A stretch of 64,000 bases of DNA, from positions 68,788-132,787 of the forward strand of contig CAWKJU010000013.1 of NCBI GenBank assembly GCA_963849955.1, in the 5' to 3' direction. The DNA is from CAWFGW01 sp963849955. Its GTDB lineage: Bacteria > Bacteroidota > Bacteroidia > Cytophagales > JAAEPT01. The notes below the pieces were generated by a model. That model did no database searches, was not told where the DNA came from, and saw only the letters and a program-made list of their open reading frames with translations. The translations under genes were made by a program, and so were the position numbers. Shown piece by piece: positions 19,109 through 26,889 of this stretch (position 1 is the stretch's first letter; each line of letters opens with the position of its first letter).

Positions 19109-20002
19109 ATGATTATTAATACTAACAAACAAAAAAAAGATCCTCGAAAAAAATTTAAACAAGCACCATTTCCTAAACAAAAGCAGGAAATCCCTGGTCA
19201 CTTTTCAAAAATGGATCCTTTGCCCGATCATGGAGAACAATCCTATGTTGGAACGGGTAAATTGGAAGGAAAAAAAGTAATCATCACAGGAGGTGATTCA
19301 GGAATTGGCAGAGCTGTCGCGATCGCTTATGCTAGAGAAGGTGCAGATGTGTTAATTTCATATTTAAATGAAGACAATGATGCAAAAGACACGGCTGCGT
19401 ATATTGAACAAGAAGGGAAAAAAGCAATTTTAGTAAAAGGAGATATTAGCAAAGAAAAACATTGTAAAAAAATAATTGAAAAAGCGATTTCCACCATGGG
19501 AAGCATTGATGTTTTAATAAATAATGCAGCCTTTCAACAATCACAACCTTCACTGCAAGATATAGATAGTAAAGAATGGGAATATACATTTGAAGTGAAT
19601 GTTCATGCGATGTTTTACTTATGTAAAGCTGCAGAGCCGCATATGAAACCCGGCAGTTGTATTATAAATACAACTTCAGTAAATGCATATAGTCCTGTGA
19701 AATCTTTACTAGCCTACGCCACTACAAAAGGAGCTATTCAAAATTACACTTCAAATTTAGCCCAATTATTAGCTGAAAAAGGAATTAGGGTCAACTGTGT
19801 CGCACCTGGACCTATTTGGACCCCTTTAATACCCGCTACCTTAGAAGAAGAAAAAGTAGAGAATTTTGGAGCAAACACTCCACTGGGGAGAGTAGGCATG
19901 CCAGCCGAATTAGCCCCAGTCTATGTTTTACTAGCTTCGGATGAAGCGAGTTATATTACAGGTGCGACTATTCCTGTAACGGGTGGGATGACAACAATTT
20001 AA
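19109..20002 (+). CDS. SDR-family oxidoreductase (YhdF/YhxC-like)
   Basis: A 297-aa classical-type short-chain dehydrogenase. The ATG at 19109 (MIINTNKQKKDP) is preferred over a GTG at 19037. An N-terminal extension (KMDPLPDHGEQSYVGTGKLEGK) characteristic of the YhdF/YhxC subgroup precedes the NAD(P) site TGGDSGIGRAVA. NNAA, the catalytic Ser (NTTSVNAYS), YATTKGA (Tyr-x3-Lys) and APGPIWTPL are all present. Members of this subgroup are stress-induced and of uncertain substrate. It is convergent with a 205-aa protein whose domain is fused to another SDR at 52730-54358. Confidence 0.88.
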   Translation: MIINTNKQKKDPRKKFKQAPFPKQKQEIPGHFSKMDPLPDHGEQSYVGTGKLEGKKVIITGGDSGIGRAVAIAYAREGADVLISYLNEDNDAKDTAAYIEQEGKKAILVKGDISKEKHCKKIIEKAISTMGSIDVLINNAAFQQSQPSLQDIDSKEWEYTFEVNVHAMFYLCKAAEPHMKPGSCIINTTSVNAYSPVKSLLAYATTKGAIQNYTSNLAQLLAEKGIRVNCVAPGPIWTPLIPATLEEEKVENFGANTPLGRVGMPAELAPVYVLLASDEASYITGATIPVTGGMTTI

Positions 20003-20031
20003 TTAAGATACGTAAGCCATAGGTAACGATA

Positions 20032-20649
20032 TTATGAACTATGGCATATATCTTCTTTATGCACTAAATAATCAGTAAGTTTTTTCCATTGAAACTCTTG
20101 AAAACCTGCCCATCCACCTTCTGCTATTAGTGTGTTTATCACTTTTCTATCACCAGCTTCACTGGAATGGTTGTTAATCCTTTCATTTTTTCCTATTTCA
20201 TAAGCGTATACTGTTAACCCTTTCACTTCTACCTTAAAAGTGCTAGTCGCTTCGCTTGTAAAAAAATGTTGAACTTCATCAGTTTCACTTAAAGGCGGGC
20301 TGCTCGGTTGCACGGTAAATTCAGCACAATCTAATACTTTTTTTAGTGCAATCACTTTTACCCAATTTTCAGGACTTGGTATCGGAAGATTTATCTTTAT
20401 ATAATCACTCTCCGAAATAGTTAAGCCTTGTTTTTCTATTCCTTTGTTATCATACAATTGAAATGACGCTGTAGCTTCTGAAAGGTTGCTCCATTTATTA
20501 ACATCAAATAATTTATTCACCGACTCATGAAAAGCCTCTTCAACTAAAACTTTATTTTCAAATTCCTGATGGCTACTATAAGTTTTATCTTTACTTCTTT
20601 CCCCTTTGACCACCTCTTTCTCTTCTTGTATTTTTTTTTTAATATTCAT
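20032..20649 (-). CDS. uncharacterised protein with a domain also found fused to an SDR
   Basis: A 205-aa soluble protein, Lys/Glu-rich at the N-terminus (1-40). I do not recognise a named domain. Residues about 45-200 match residues about 25-210 of the 542-aa protein at 52730-54358: NKWSNLSEATASFQLYD against NKWSKLPGITSSFQLYD, DYIKINLP, STFKVE, YEIGKNE, and the near-identical DRKVINTLIAEGGWAGFQ. Alternating hydrophobic strands suggest a beta-rich fold with C-terminal helices. It is convergent with the SDR gene (30-bp gap), which matches the fusion seen elsewhere in the window. Confidence 0.8.
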   Translation of the reverse strand: MNIKKKIQEEKEVVKGERSKDKTYSSHQEFENKVLVEEAFHESVNKLFDVNKWSNLSEATASFQLYDNKGIEKQGLTISESDYIKINLPIPSPENWVKVIALKKVLDCAEFTVQPSSPPLSETDEVQHFFTSEATSTFKVEVKGLTVYAYEIGKNERINNHSSEAGDRKVINTLIAEGGWAGFQEFQWKKLTDYLVHKEDICHSS

Positions 20650-20970
20650 ATCCAGTTCATTTAAATGAATTTCGTATCACTTTCGCCCCTTTTTTAACAA
20701 AAAAGAGAAAAACGTTATTGAAATAACCAAATAGAATACCAATGCATGTGACGGATAATTAGCGATATATAGCCAGTGAAGTGTTTACTAAAATCAACGA
20801 AAAGCGGGAAAAACATCTACTCAAAAATCATTAACCTATAAAAAACTTCCTCACAGCAAAAGGGAGAAATTAAATGTCGAAAAGAAGAACTTCCATAGCC
20901 TCACATCCCAATTTAAAATCGGAATATGCTAACAATCCCACCCCCTTTTAAACCTAGATTACCAAAAACA

Positions 20971-21002
20971 AAAAAACCCTGCCATTTCTGACAAGGTTTT
21001 TG
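20971..21002 (-). terminator. terminator hairpin beside a tRNA remnant
   Basis: Arms AAAAACCCTG and CAAGGTTTTT (imperfect) around a short loop, directly downstream of the minus-strand tRNA-like remnant; this is a usual tRNA-terminator arrangement. Confidence 0.6.
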
Positions 21003-21003
21003 A

Positions 21004-21065
21004 TGTGTCGGGGCGGCAGGATTATAACCACCACCTCTAATGTCTTATATACCAATTAGTTAGAC
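21004..21065 (-). pseudogene. tRNA 3'-end remnant, probable attachment-site scar
   Basis: On the minus strand the T-arm/acceptor end ATCCTGCCGCCCCGACA is well preserved, as in Bacteroidota tRNAs ending in CCGCCCCGAC. The T-loop (TTATAATCC instead of TTCGAATCC) and the anticodon and D arms are decayed. It adjoins the mobile island, so it may be a former integration site or a partial tRNA carried in by the element. Confidence 0.5.
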
Positions 21066-21253
21066 TAATCAATTCAACTATGGGGCACCGAATGGGGTAC
21101 ATTTTTATTGATTCCCATTGCTTTTATATGTGCCTCAAATGCGGGTCAACATGATTGCAAAGAACTATTTTCTTTCTATAAATATACGCAAAAACAGTCA
21201 AATTTTATGGTTTTGAGGCAGTAAAATCTTCGATTGGAACCCTCAAATTTGAG

Positions 21254-21451
21254 TCAACCGGTGATGTATTTGCGGACCAGGTCAGGACAAATACCTGTGT
21301 ATGAAGCGAATTCATCTATTGTGATAAACTGGTGATCTTGTTTGCCCAGCTCTTCTTTTATCTTCCGAAGGAGCCTCCTTCCTGATCGCTCGCTTTTGCC
21401 TGTAATCCGCTGCACATCTTTAGGGTATATGCAACTTCTGTTTAAACGCAT
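21254..21451 (-). CDS. small HTH-like DNA-binding protein
   Basis: A 65-aa basic protein. GKSERSGRRLLRKIKEELG and DEFASYTGICPDLVRKYI suggest a compact helix-turn-helix, excisionase- or MerR-like. It is transcribed away from the 252-aa gene at 21620, with a 168-bp shared upstream region, so it could regulate that unit. Proteins of this size and style are common at the start of Bacteroidota mobile regions. The function is inferred. Confidence 0.55.
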   Translation of the reverse strand: MRLNRSCIYPKDVQRITGKSERSGRRLLRKIKEELGKQDHQFITIDEFASYTGICPDLVRKYITG

Positions 21452-21619
21452 GACTCATACTCTATCTATACTTTATATATGGCTTTAATATACTTAAACC
21501 ATACGAAATAACTTGACATTTTTTGACATTTCAGACATATCAACCTCTAGTGGAAGCTAGTTTTTGTATCCTCTCTCTTGCTCTTATACTTTGGTGTTTT
21601 CATCAAACAAATTTAAATC

Positions 21620-22378
21620 ATGGCAAGACAAAAAGGAATTATTAAGCTAAAAGGCTCTATCGGAGATATGTCCTTTTACAAAACCAAAGATGGCTATTTA
21701 GCTAGAGAAAAAGGAGGTGTAGATAAAGACCGAATTCAAAATGACCCTGCTTTTCAACGTACACGTGAAAATGGAGCTGAATTCGGGAGAGCTGGTAGTG
21801 CTGGCAGGATATTAAGAACTGCTTTTCGCCCTTTATTACTTAGAACTTCAGATAATAGAGTTACCTCAAGATTAACTAAGGAAATGGTAAAAGTCATTAA
21901 AGCTGACGCTACCAACTTAAGAGGTCAACGTAATGTTCTTGATGGAGAACTGGAGATGTTACAAGGATTCGAATTCAATATTGGTGGTCGTTTGGGAGCT
22001 ACTGTATATGCTCCTTTTGATTCAAGCATCGACAGGGCTTCTGGTGAAGCTGTGGTCAACATTCCAGATTTTATTCCTCAAAACACAATTGCTGCACCCC
22101 AAGGTGCTACGCACATGAAACTGGTTTCTGCTGGTGCAGAAATAAATTTTGAGGAGGACACTTTCAACTTAGTAACAGCTGAGAGTGGAGAGATCGAGAT
22201 CGGACCACAAACAGAAGCAGCCGTTAACTTAACCAATGCCTTACCTGCAGGGAGTGGTTCTCCCTTGTTTCTGGTATTTGGTATTGAGTTCTATCAAGAA
22301 GTGAACGGGAACTTCTATCCTTTAAAAAATGGGGCTTATAATGCCTTGACTCTGGTAGCTGTAGATGGAGGTGCTTAA
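21620..22378 (+). CDS. 252-aa conserved Bacteroidota protein of unknown function
   Basis: A basic N-terminus (MARQKGIIKLKGSIGDMSFY, then KDGYLAREKGGVDKDRI) precedes a helical stretch (FQRTRENGAEFGRAG, SAGRILRTAFRPLL) and then a predicted beta-rich domain ending FGIEFYQEVNGNFYPLKNGAYNALTLV. There is no signal peptide or membrane segment. I know this family only as conserved hypothetical proteins of Bacteroidota. Its stop overlaps the next ATG by 1 bp (TAATG), so it is translationally coupled to the DUF5675 gene and a small membrane protein. The regular, polymer-like composition could suit a structural protein, but that is a guess. Confidence 0.75.
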   Translation: MARQKGIIKLKGSIGDMSFYKTKDGYLAREKGGVDKDRIQNDPAFQRTRENGAEFGRAGSAGRILRTAFRPLLLRTSDNRVTSRLTKEMVKVIKADATNLRGQRNVLDGELEMLQGFEFNIGGRLGATVYAPFDSSIDRASGEAVVNIPDFIPQNTIAAPQGATHMKLVSAGAEINFEEDTFNLVTAESGEIEIGPQTEAAVNLTNALPAGSGSPLFLVFGIEFYQEVNGNFYPLKNGAYNALTLVAVDGGA

Positions 22379-23025
22379 TGGATTTTACCCTGAAAAGGAC
22401 ATATCATCCCAATGGCACTAATGGGGAGCTCTGGACCAACGGTCAGGTTGTTGGTTATACCATTGAGCTCCCCTGGCTTCACAATCAACGCAATGTTTCT
22501 TGCATCCCTGAGGGACGGTATGAACTTGTAAAGCGATATACCGAAAAGAGAGGCTGGCATATTCTGGTGAAGGATGTTCCGGGCAGATCATGGATTCTTT
22601 TCCACCCTGCCAATAATGCCCTGAAGGAACTGAAGGGCTGCATTGCTCCTGTATCGAAGTTTAATGGTCCGGGTAAAGGCATTGAGTCACGATATGCGAC
22701 AAAGATGGTTGAGATGTTCGTTTTTGGAGCGATAGACCAACAAGAGAAAGTTTTTATCACGATTAAAGAAAATAGCAATATGAATATCATTCAAAGGGCA
22801 AAAGCCCCAACTCCAAAGTTTTTCAAAGTATTACGCACTATTGGCCTTGGGTTGGCTGCTGCAGGTGGTGCTTTACTTGCTGCTCCTGTCAGCTTACCCG
22901 CTGCATTGGTTAGTCTGGGTGGTTATCTGGCTGTAGGTGGCAGTGTATTGACCGCTGTTAGTCAAGTAACTGCTGAAGATGGTCAGAAGGTCAAAACGTC
23001 AAAGAACGATGGCTGGCCTGATTAG
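22378..23025 (+). CDS. DUF5675-family protein with hydrophobic C-terminal tail
   Basis: A 215-aa protein. Residues 1-130 match DUF5675: RTYHPNGTNGELW, CIPEGRYELVKRY, SWILFHPANNALKELKGCIAP, and a second Gly/Ser-rich segment. The conserved His and Cys pair could form a catalytic site, but the activity of DUF5675 is not established as far as I know. Residues about 150-195 are strongly hydrophobic (LGLAAAGGALLAAPVSLP, LVSLGGYLAVGGSVL), an unusual tail giving one or two membrane helices. The gene overlaps its upstream neighbour by 1 bp and the small membrane-protein gene by 17 bp. Confidence 0.75.
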   Translation: MDFTLKRTYHPNGTNGELWTNGQVVGYTIELPWLHNQRNVSCIPEGRYELVKRYTEKRGWHILVKDVPGRSWILFHPANNALKELKGCIAPVSKFNGPGKGIESRYATKMVEMFVFGAIDQQEKVFITIKENSNMNIIQRAKAPTPKFFKVLRTIGLGLAAAGGALLAAPVSLPAALVSLGGYLAVGGSVLTAVSQVTAEDGQKVKTSKNDGWPD

Positions 23026-23218
23026 CGGAACAGGTACTAAAGCCGGTACGGCTGGAGGCACTTTGCTAACGGTGCTGGCCAATATCAGTACCGGAGACCT
23101 AGTTCACACAACAGTATTAGCCGCTGTAGGAGCTTTGGTCAGCTTTACAGTGTCCATCATACTAAAATGGCTGATCAAGGCTCTGAGCAAAAGAAATCGG
23201 CCGGAAAAGCCCGGTTGA
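23009..23218 (+). CDS. small holin-like membrane protein
   Basis: The ATG at 23009 gives 69 aa (MAGLISGTGTK); an upstream GTG at 22979 would extend it but is deep inside the previous gene. It has a weakly hydrophobic N-terminal half (LLTVLANISTG), one clear membrane helix (VLAAVGALVSFTVSIILKWLI) and a basic tail (KALSKRNRPEKPG). Size and topology resemble phage holins. The 17-bp overlap with DUF5675 implies linked synthesis. A terminator follows at 23251. Confidence 0.6.
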   Translation: MAGLISGTGTKAGTAGGTLLTVLANISTGDLVHTTVLAAVGALVSFTVSIILKWLIKALSKRNRPEKPG

Positions 23219-23693
23219 TACCGATCCGAAAGTCGGTTACTGTGTCCAAAAAAGGTTCCGTGATTCACGGTGCCTTTTTTCATTCCAGAAGTATTCGAAA
23301 CATAATAGCTCTTTTGACCTGCTTTACGAGCTCCACTTGTTTTCCAAAACCTTACTTTCGTCTCAAAGTCCTGAAGCAAGGCCAACGATTTCAAATATTT
23401 GCTTCTGTCTTTCAAAGCTTTACTAGCCCCTGCCAACAAGACTGCTTTAGCATCACCAATTCTTAAAAAGGGAATGACCGAACCAATTAGGTGAGGATAA
23501 AATCCCTGAGCCTGCCATAAGCCAACCAGAAATGAAAATTCTTTCCCTCCTCTGTATCGGTTATTATCATGAAACAGTTTGCACAAGGATTTTCCAATGG
23601 TTTTCCGGCATTGTTTCCTCTAGAAAGGATGAAGAAATGTGGCTTAGTAGTGGTGAGTCCATCTCTATAAGTTTTCATATGAAAAGTGTACAT
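23104..23693 (-). pseudogene. DUF6943-like mobile-element gene, frameshifted
   Basis: The start at 23693 gives MKTYRDGLTTTKPHFFILSR and GNNAGKPLENPCANCF, typical of DUF6943 proteins of Bacteroidota conjugative elements. That frame stops after WLAYGRL. The family sequence resumes in another frame as GLWQAQGFYPHLIGSVIPFLRIGDAK, so a frameshift lies near 23545. Downstream the frame runs through the terminator of the convergent membrane-protein gene without a proper stop. The original function is unknown. Confidence 0.7.
23251..23280 (+). terminator. terminator of the 252-aa/DUF5675/membrane-protein unit
   Basis: Arms AAAGGTTCCGTGA and TTCACGGTGCCTTT (with G-U/mismatch) followed by a T run, 33 bp after the stop at 23218. 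Confidence 0.85.
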
Positions 23694-23899
23694 AGCACGA
23701 GCATTTAAAGTTTAGCTCGCTCCGCTTCGCACACATTTCAAAAGAGAAAAGAAAAAGGAAAAAAAGAAAAAAGAAAGCTTTTATGGCATTCAGGCGGTGG
23801 TAAAAAGCAAGGCTTGCTGAGGCACGAGGCAACTTGGCCTGGCCTTACTTTTTAAATCGTGGGAGGTATGTGGGAGCCTGAATATATTTGCGGAATCTT
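23694..23899. other. intergenic region with polypurine tract
   Basis: Contains an uninterrupted 37-nt A/G-only stretch at 23741-23777; no gene is seen. Confidence 0.4.
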
Positions 23900-24259
23900 T
23901 TATTGATTTGCTTTCTTATGAGACCATGCAGCAATTTCAAACAATAAGGCACAATCACCTTCGTCATTCCAAATTGATTTATCCAACCCCCAGTAGTAGA
24001 AGTATATTGTATAGTCTTTTTCTTTTTTCGGTTTATAAGTCCCATTCTTAGTGTACAAAACCACCACATCACCTTTTTTTACTTTTTGGTCGGGGAACCA
24101 GTATGTGTGCCTGACCTTATTTGAAATATTGTCATCAGAGGTATAAGTGGAATCTGCCACCATGTATTCACCAATATCGGTATCGTCAACCACATCAAGG
24201 ATTATTCTTTCTGATTTAAGTGTGTCAAAATCGACTACATTTCTAATCTTCACTTTCAT
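23900..24259 (-). CDS. lamin-tail-domain-like small protein
   Basis: A 119-aa protein without a signal peptide. YWFPDQKVKKGDVVVLYTKNG, YFYYWGLDKSIWNDEGDCALL (split: YYWGLDKSIWNDEGD, CALLFE) and the preceding beta strands match the C-terminal half of lamin-tail (LTD) domains of bacterial proteins, where Trp-Asn-x-x-Gly-Asp is conserved. Its role in the island is unknown; it stands alone between two non-coding stretches. Confidence 0.6.
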   Translation of the reverse strand: MKVKIRNVVDFDTLKSERIILDVVDDTDIGEYMVADSTYTSDDNISNKVRHTYWFPDQKVKKGDVVVLYTKNGTYKPKKEKDYTIYFYYWGLDKSIWNDEGDCALLFEIAAWSHKKANQ

Positions 24260-24490
24260 AATTACGCTGGTTATAGTAGCATGAATATACGGTTAAAACT
24301 CAAAAAAAGCTACCCCCTAAAAGGGCAGCTCTGAGAAACTAAGCTCTAACCAGAAGAGCCGGATAGTGTAATCTACTACACAACAACGAACAACGCCCAT
24401 GAAAAACGGGCTACCTGATATACGAACGCCCGCCAATAGCCACCTGCTACCGAAACGGACTCTAAATAATAACTTAAACATAGTGCCCGT

Positions 24491-24599
24491 ATCACAGGAA
24501 CGGTGTGATTGTGGCAAGGGCTGTGAAGAAAAAATACAACCCACAGGGTGGAGGTTTTTTTGAAACAGGCGAAGCGAACCCTTGCAAACACTCACAGCC
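24491..24599 (+). ncRNA. structured leader candidate with competing stems
   Basis: Hairpin ATCACA/TGTGAT at 24491-24509. GCAAGGG (24514-24520) can pair with CCCTTGC (24579-24585), while the overlapping GGCTGTGA (24519-24526) can pair with TCACAGCC (24592-24599). The two long-range stems share bases 24519-24520 and cross, so they are alternatives or a pseudoknot. Whether it is transcribed is unknown. Confidence 0.4.
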
Positions 24600-24608
24600 G
24601 CATGCCTG

Positions 24609-24616
24609 TAACTTTG
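24609..24616 (+). promoter_or_regulatory. -7 promoter element of the DUF6602 gene
   Basis: TAACTTTG matches TAnnTTTG, 57 bp upstream of the ATG at 24673; a TTG lies 24 bp further up, slightly long spacing. Confidence 0.4.
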
Positions 24617-24672
24617 TGCTATGTTGGGGTTTTATAATTAATTATATTGATTTCAACATTGGTAGAACTATT

Positions 24673-25986
24673 ATGATTGAAACTGTTGCGGAATTTCTTG
24701 AAAGACTCAGGGATATAGAAAAAATTAAAATTGATGAGCTTAATATTAAACATAGACCGACTATCGGTAACACTTATGAAGGTTTAACTGAGACATTACT
24801 CCATAAGGCAGTATTTAAAGGTCTTAATCTAAATATTGTTACTAATTCTTTTATTAAAGCACCTGATGGCACTAGGAGCGATGAAATGGATGTTTTACTT
24901 ATTGAAGGAGAAGGAGAGCTAATTCCTTACACTAAGGAACAATATGACGTATCATATGAAAAGGTCATAGCAGTCTTTCAGGTCAAAAAGAAATTGAATA
25001 AAAATCAGATTACAGATTCCTATGAGAATTTAAAAAACGTCATTGATCATGCAGACCAGGGGCCAATGCCAAACTTTTCAAAACGTCTATTTAGAGATTC
25101 ATACAGAGGAATTTGCAAACAAGATATTATTGAGAAGGGCAAAGAACGAAAGACTTTTGAAAGTTCGACAACAGAAATGATTTATCATATTTTAAAAGTT
25201 GAATCGACATTTCCTGCTAGAATTGTATTCGCTTATGAGGGATATGCCAGTGAATATGGATTAAGAGAAGGGTTTGTCAAGTTTTTGTCAGAAAACAAGT
25301 CTAATCTTGATGATATGAAATATGGGTTTGGTCCTTTGAATTTTCCAAACCTCATAATTAATAAAGATTTTACATTAATAAAAGGTGATGGAATGCCTTA
25401 TGGAAGCCGATTACTTGATGGTCAATGGGCTTTTTATTTATCGAGCAGTGAGAAGCCTTTATTAAAATTGTTAGAAGTAATTTGGACTCAACTGTCTTAT
25501 CGTTATGAGTTACCAATTGAGATTTTCGGAGAGGACATAGAAAAGGAAGGAACAAATATTTTTTTGAAAGCCAACTTAGTAAATATCAGTGGATTTAGAG
25601 CTTGGAATTTGGAATATGTGAACCTGAAGAAAAAAACACTTAAAAACAGTATTGGTAATAAAGAATGGGAACCATATAAGCTTACAGAAGACCAGCACCA
25701 TATTATGGCATTGCTATGTGCAAAAGTAGAAATGAGTATAAAATATGTTGAAAATGAATTAAAAAATAGTTTTGGCAATGTCGATATATCTTTAGTAATT
25801 AAGGGTATTTTGGAAACCGAATTAGTTTACCTAGAACATCAAAAAATAAAACTTCTAACAGACAAATGTAGAACAGCATTTGTACCAGGGTTTGGATATT
25901 GTGTTGCTGAAGATAAATCTGGCAGATTTACTCGGTGGACAGATAAATACATGAAAAACCATACAAATAGTAAAGCCAATAATTGA
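24673..25986 (+). CDS. DUF6602-type nuclease-like protein
   Basis: A 437-aa protein from the ATG at 24673 (MIETVAEFLERLRDIEK). The first 150 residues have a PD-(D/E)xK-like layout: an N-terminal helix (GLTETLLHKAVFKGLN), GTRSDEMDVLLI supplying the acidic residue, and KVIAVFQVKKKL supplying a Gln-x-Lys variant. This matches DUF6602 proteins found in defence islands. The second half (about 240-430) is uncharacterised, with a possible HTH near YVENELKNSFGNVDISLVIKGIL. It is the only plus-strand gene of the defence region and is probably an autonomous restriction-type effector. Confidence 0.65.
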   Translation: MIETVAEFLERLRDIEKIKIDELNIKHRPTIGNTYEGLTETLLHKAVFKGLNLNIVTNSFIKAPDGTRSDEMDVLLIEGEGELIPYTKEQYDVSYEKVIAVFQVKKKLNKNQITDSYENLKNVIDHADQGPMPNFSKRLFRDSYRGICKQDIIEKGKERKTFESSTTEMIYHILKVESTFPARIVFAYEGYASEYGLREGFVKFLSENKSNLDDMKYGFGPLNFPNLIINKDFTLIKGDGMPYGSRLLDGQWAFYLSSSEKPLLKLLEVIWTQLSYRYELPIEIFGEDIEKEGTNIFLKANLVNISGFRAWNLEYVNLKKKTLKNSIGNKEWEPYKLTEDQHHIMALLCAKVEMSIKYVENELKNSFGNVDISLVIKGILETELVYLEHQKIKLLTDKCRTAFVPGFGYCVAEDKSGRFTRWTDKYMKNHTNSKANN

Positions 25987-26760
25987 ATTCGAGCGGAACG
26001 CAGGAAAACCAAAAACGGCTGGCTGGCGGATGCAATGAGCGGAGTGCAACGGAACGGGTTGCAGTCCGACAGACAAGCTTAGCGAGCCGTCCTGCGAGTG
26101 GAGCAAGGGTGCCTGGCCGGGAATTCCACTTTGCGGATGAAGGCCGGGGTATGTGTGAAGTGGAATGCAGGGCTTTTGTATTTTGAATCTCCACAAAAGC
26201 CCGGAATGGAACGGAACTACACAAGGGCTGGCGTGATTTTTTGCTTTTGAGCATTGGCAGGTATAAGCGATTGCTTGTGTATTGGGATACCTTAGCGTTG
26301 TTGCAAAAATCATGACAGCACGCAGCCCGCAGCGACCCGCAGGCGAGCAAAAACACTGGCAGCCGGTGGATCCCGCACGGCATGGAGCTTTAGCGGAATG
26401 CGGTGCGGGAGACAGAGTAGGCTGCCGTGAGGATGACAACCGAGCTGCAAGCAGCATGACAGGCTGGCGATAGCCACCCGAAGGGCAGCATAGCTTATTT
26501 TCTGTCCTTTGAATAAATAACTCTTTCAGAAAATGTGCTGTGATGGCCTGGCATGATGCTTTGCCGAGGGCGGAAGACGAACACCGCTTTACCTGCGTGT
26601 TGGGGTGCGGTGGGAAAAGCAAGTGTGGCACGGTATGGAGTGGAGAGCAACGGAACGCAATAGTGGGCTACTCTTGCTGCGGGTTGACCGGAAGTGGGTG
26701 AATGGAGGAACGGAATGAGCCGACTGGAGGGAGATGGGATGAGCGTTTGGATTTGACACG
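25987..26760. ncRNA. 774-bp GC-rich non-coding segment with strong hairpins
   Basis: Clearly richer in G+C than its surroundings. It contains three strong inverted repeats: ATTCCACTT/AAGTGGAAT (26123-26166, perfect), GGGCTTTTGT/ACAAAAGCCC (26170-26202, perfect), and TCCCGCACGGCAT/ATGCGGTGCGGGA (26371-26410, one mismatch). The hexamer GGAACG recurs at least five times. Long open frames exist on the minus strand but have biased, non-protein-like composition. It could be a structured RNA or a recombination or transfer-origin region; nothing in it is recognised. Confidence 0.4.
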
Positions 26761-26889
26761 ATATAACTTTGGCAGAAACCGTAATTATTTGCTAAAGTTT
26801 TAAATCGACAAATGTATTTGGGCTTTAAATTAAAAAATGTATTAGACCCGAAAATTGGGTCTTATCGTTCCATGAAATATAATAAAAAT

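Larger units (their letters stand above)
20650..21253. other. 604-bp intergenic region at the left edge of the island
   Basis: Contains a terminator-like hairpin (20971-21002) and a tRNA 3'-end remnant (21004-21065), then A/T-rich DNA with no ORF. No integrase is present here. The change from chromosomal genes to mobile-type genes occurs across this stretch. Confidence 0.5.
24260..24672. other. 413-bp non-coding leader with several hairpins
   Basis: Holds a GCT(A)CCCC/GGG(C)AGC hairpin near 24308-24330 and the structured element at 24491-24599 described separately. No ORF is convincing; the in-frame extension of the downstream gene to 24505 crosses the hairpins. Confidence 0.5.

Noticed and set aside
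24505..24672. N-terminal extension of the DUF6602 protein
   Set aside because: The added 56 residues cross the structured leader and the likely promoter, and do not look like protein.
25855..26631. Long minus-strand open frame (258 codons) over the GC-rich segment
   Set aside because: It overlaps the end of the DUF6602 gene and crosses strong hairpins. Its composition (Ser/Pro/His/Cys-rich, no pattern) is what GC-rich antisense DNA gives.
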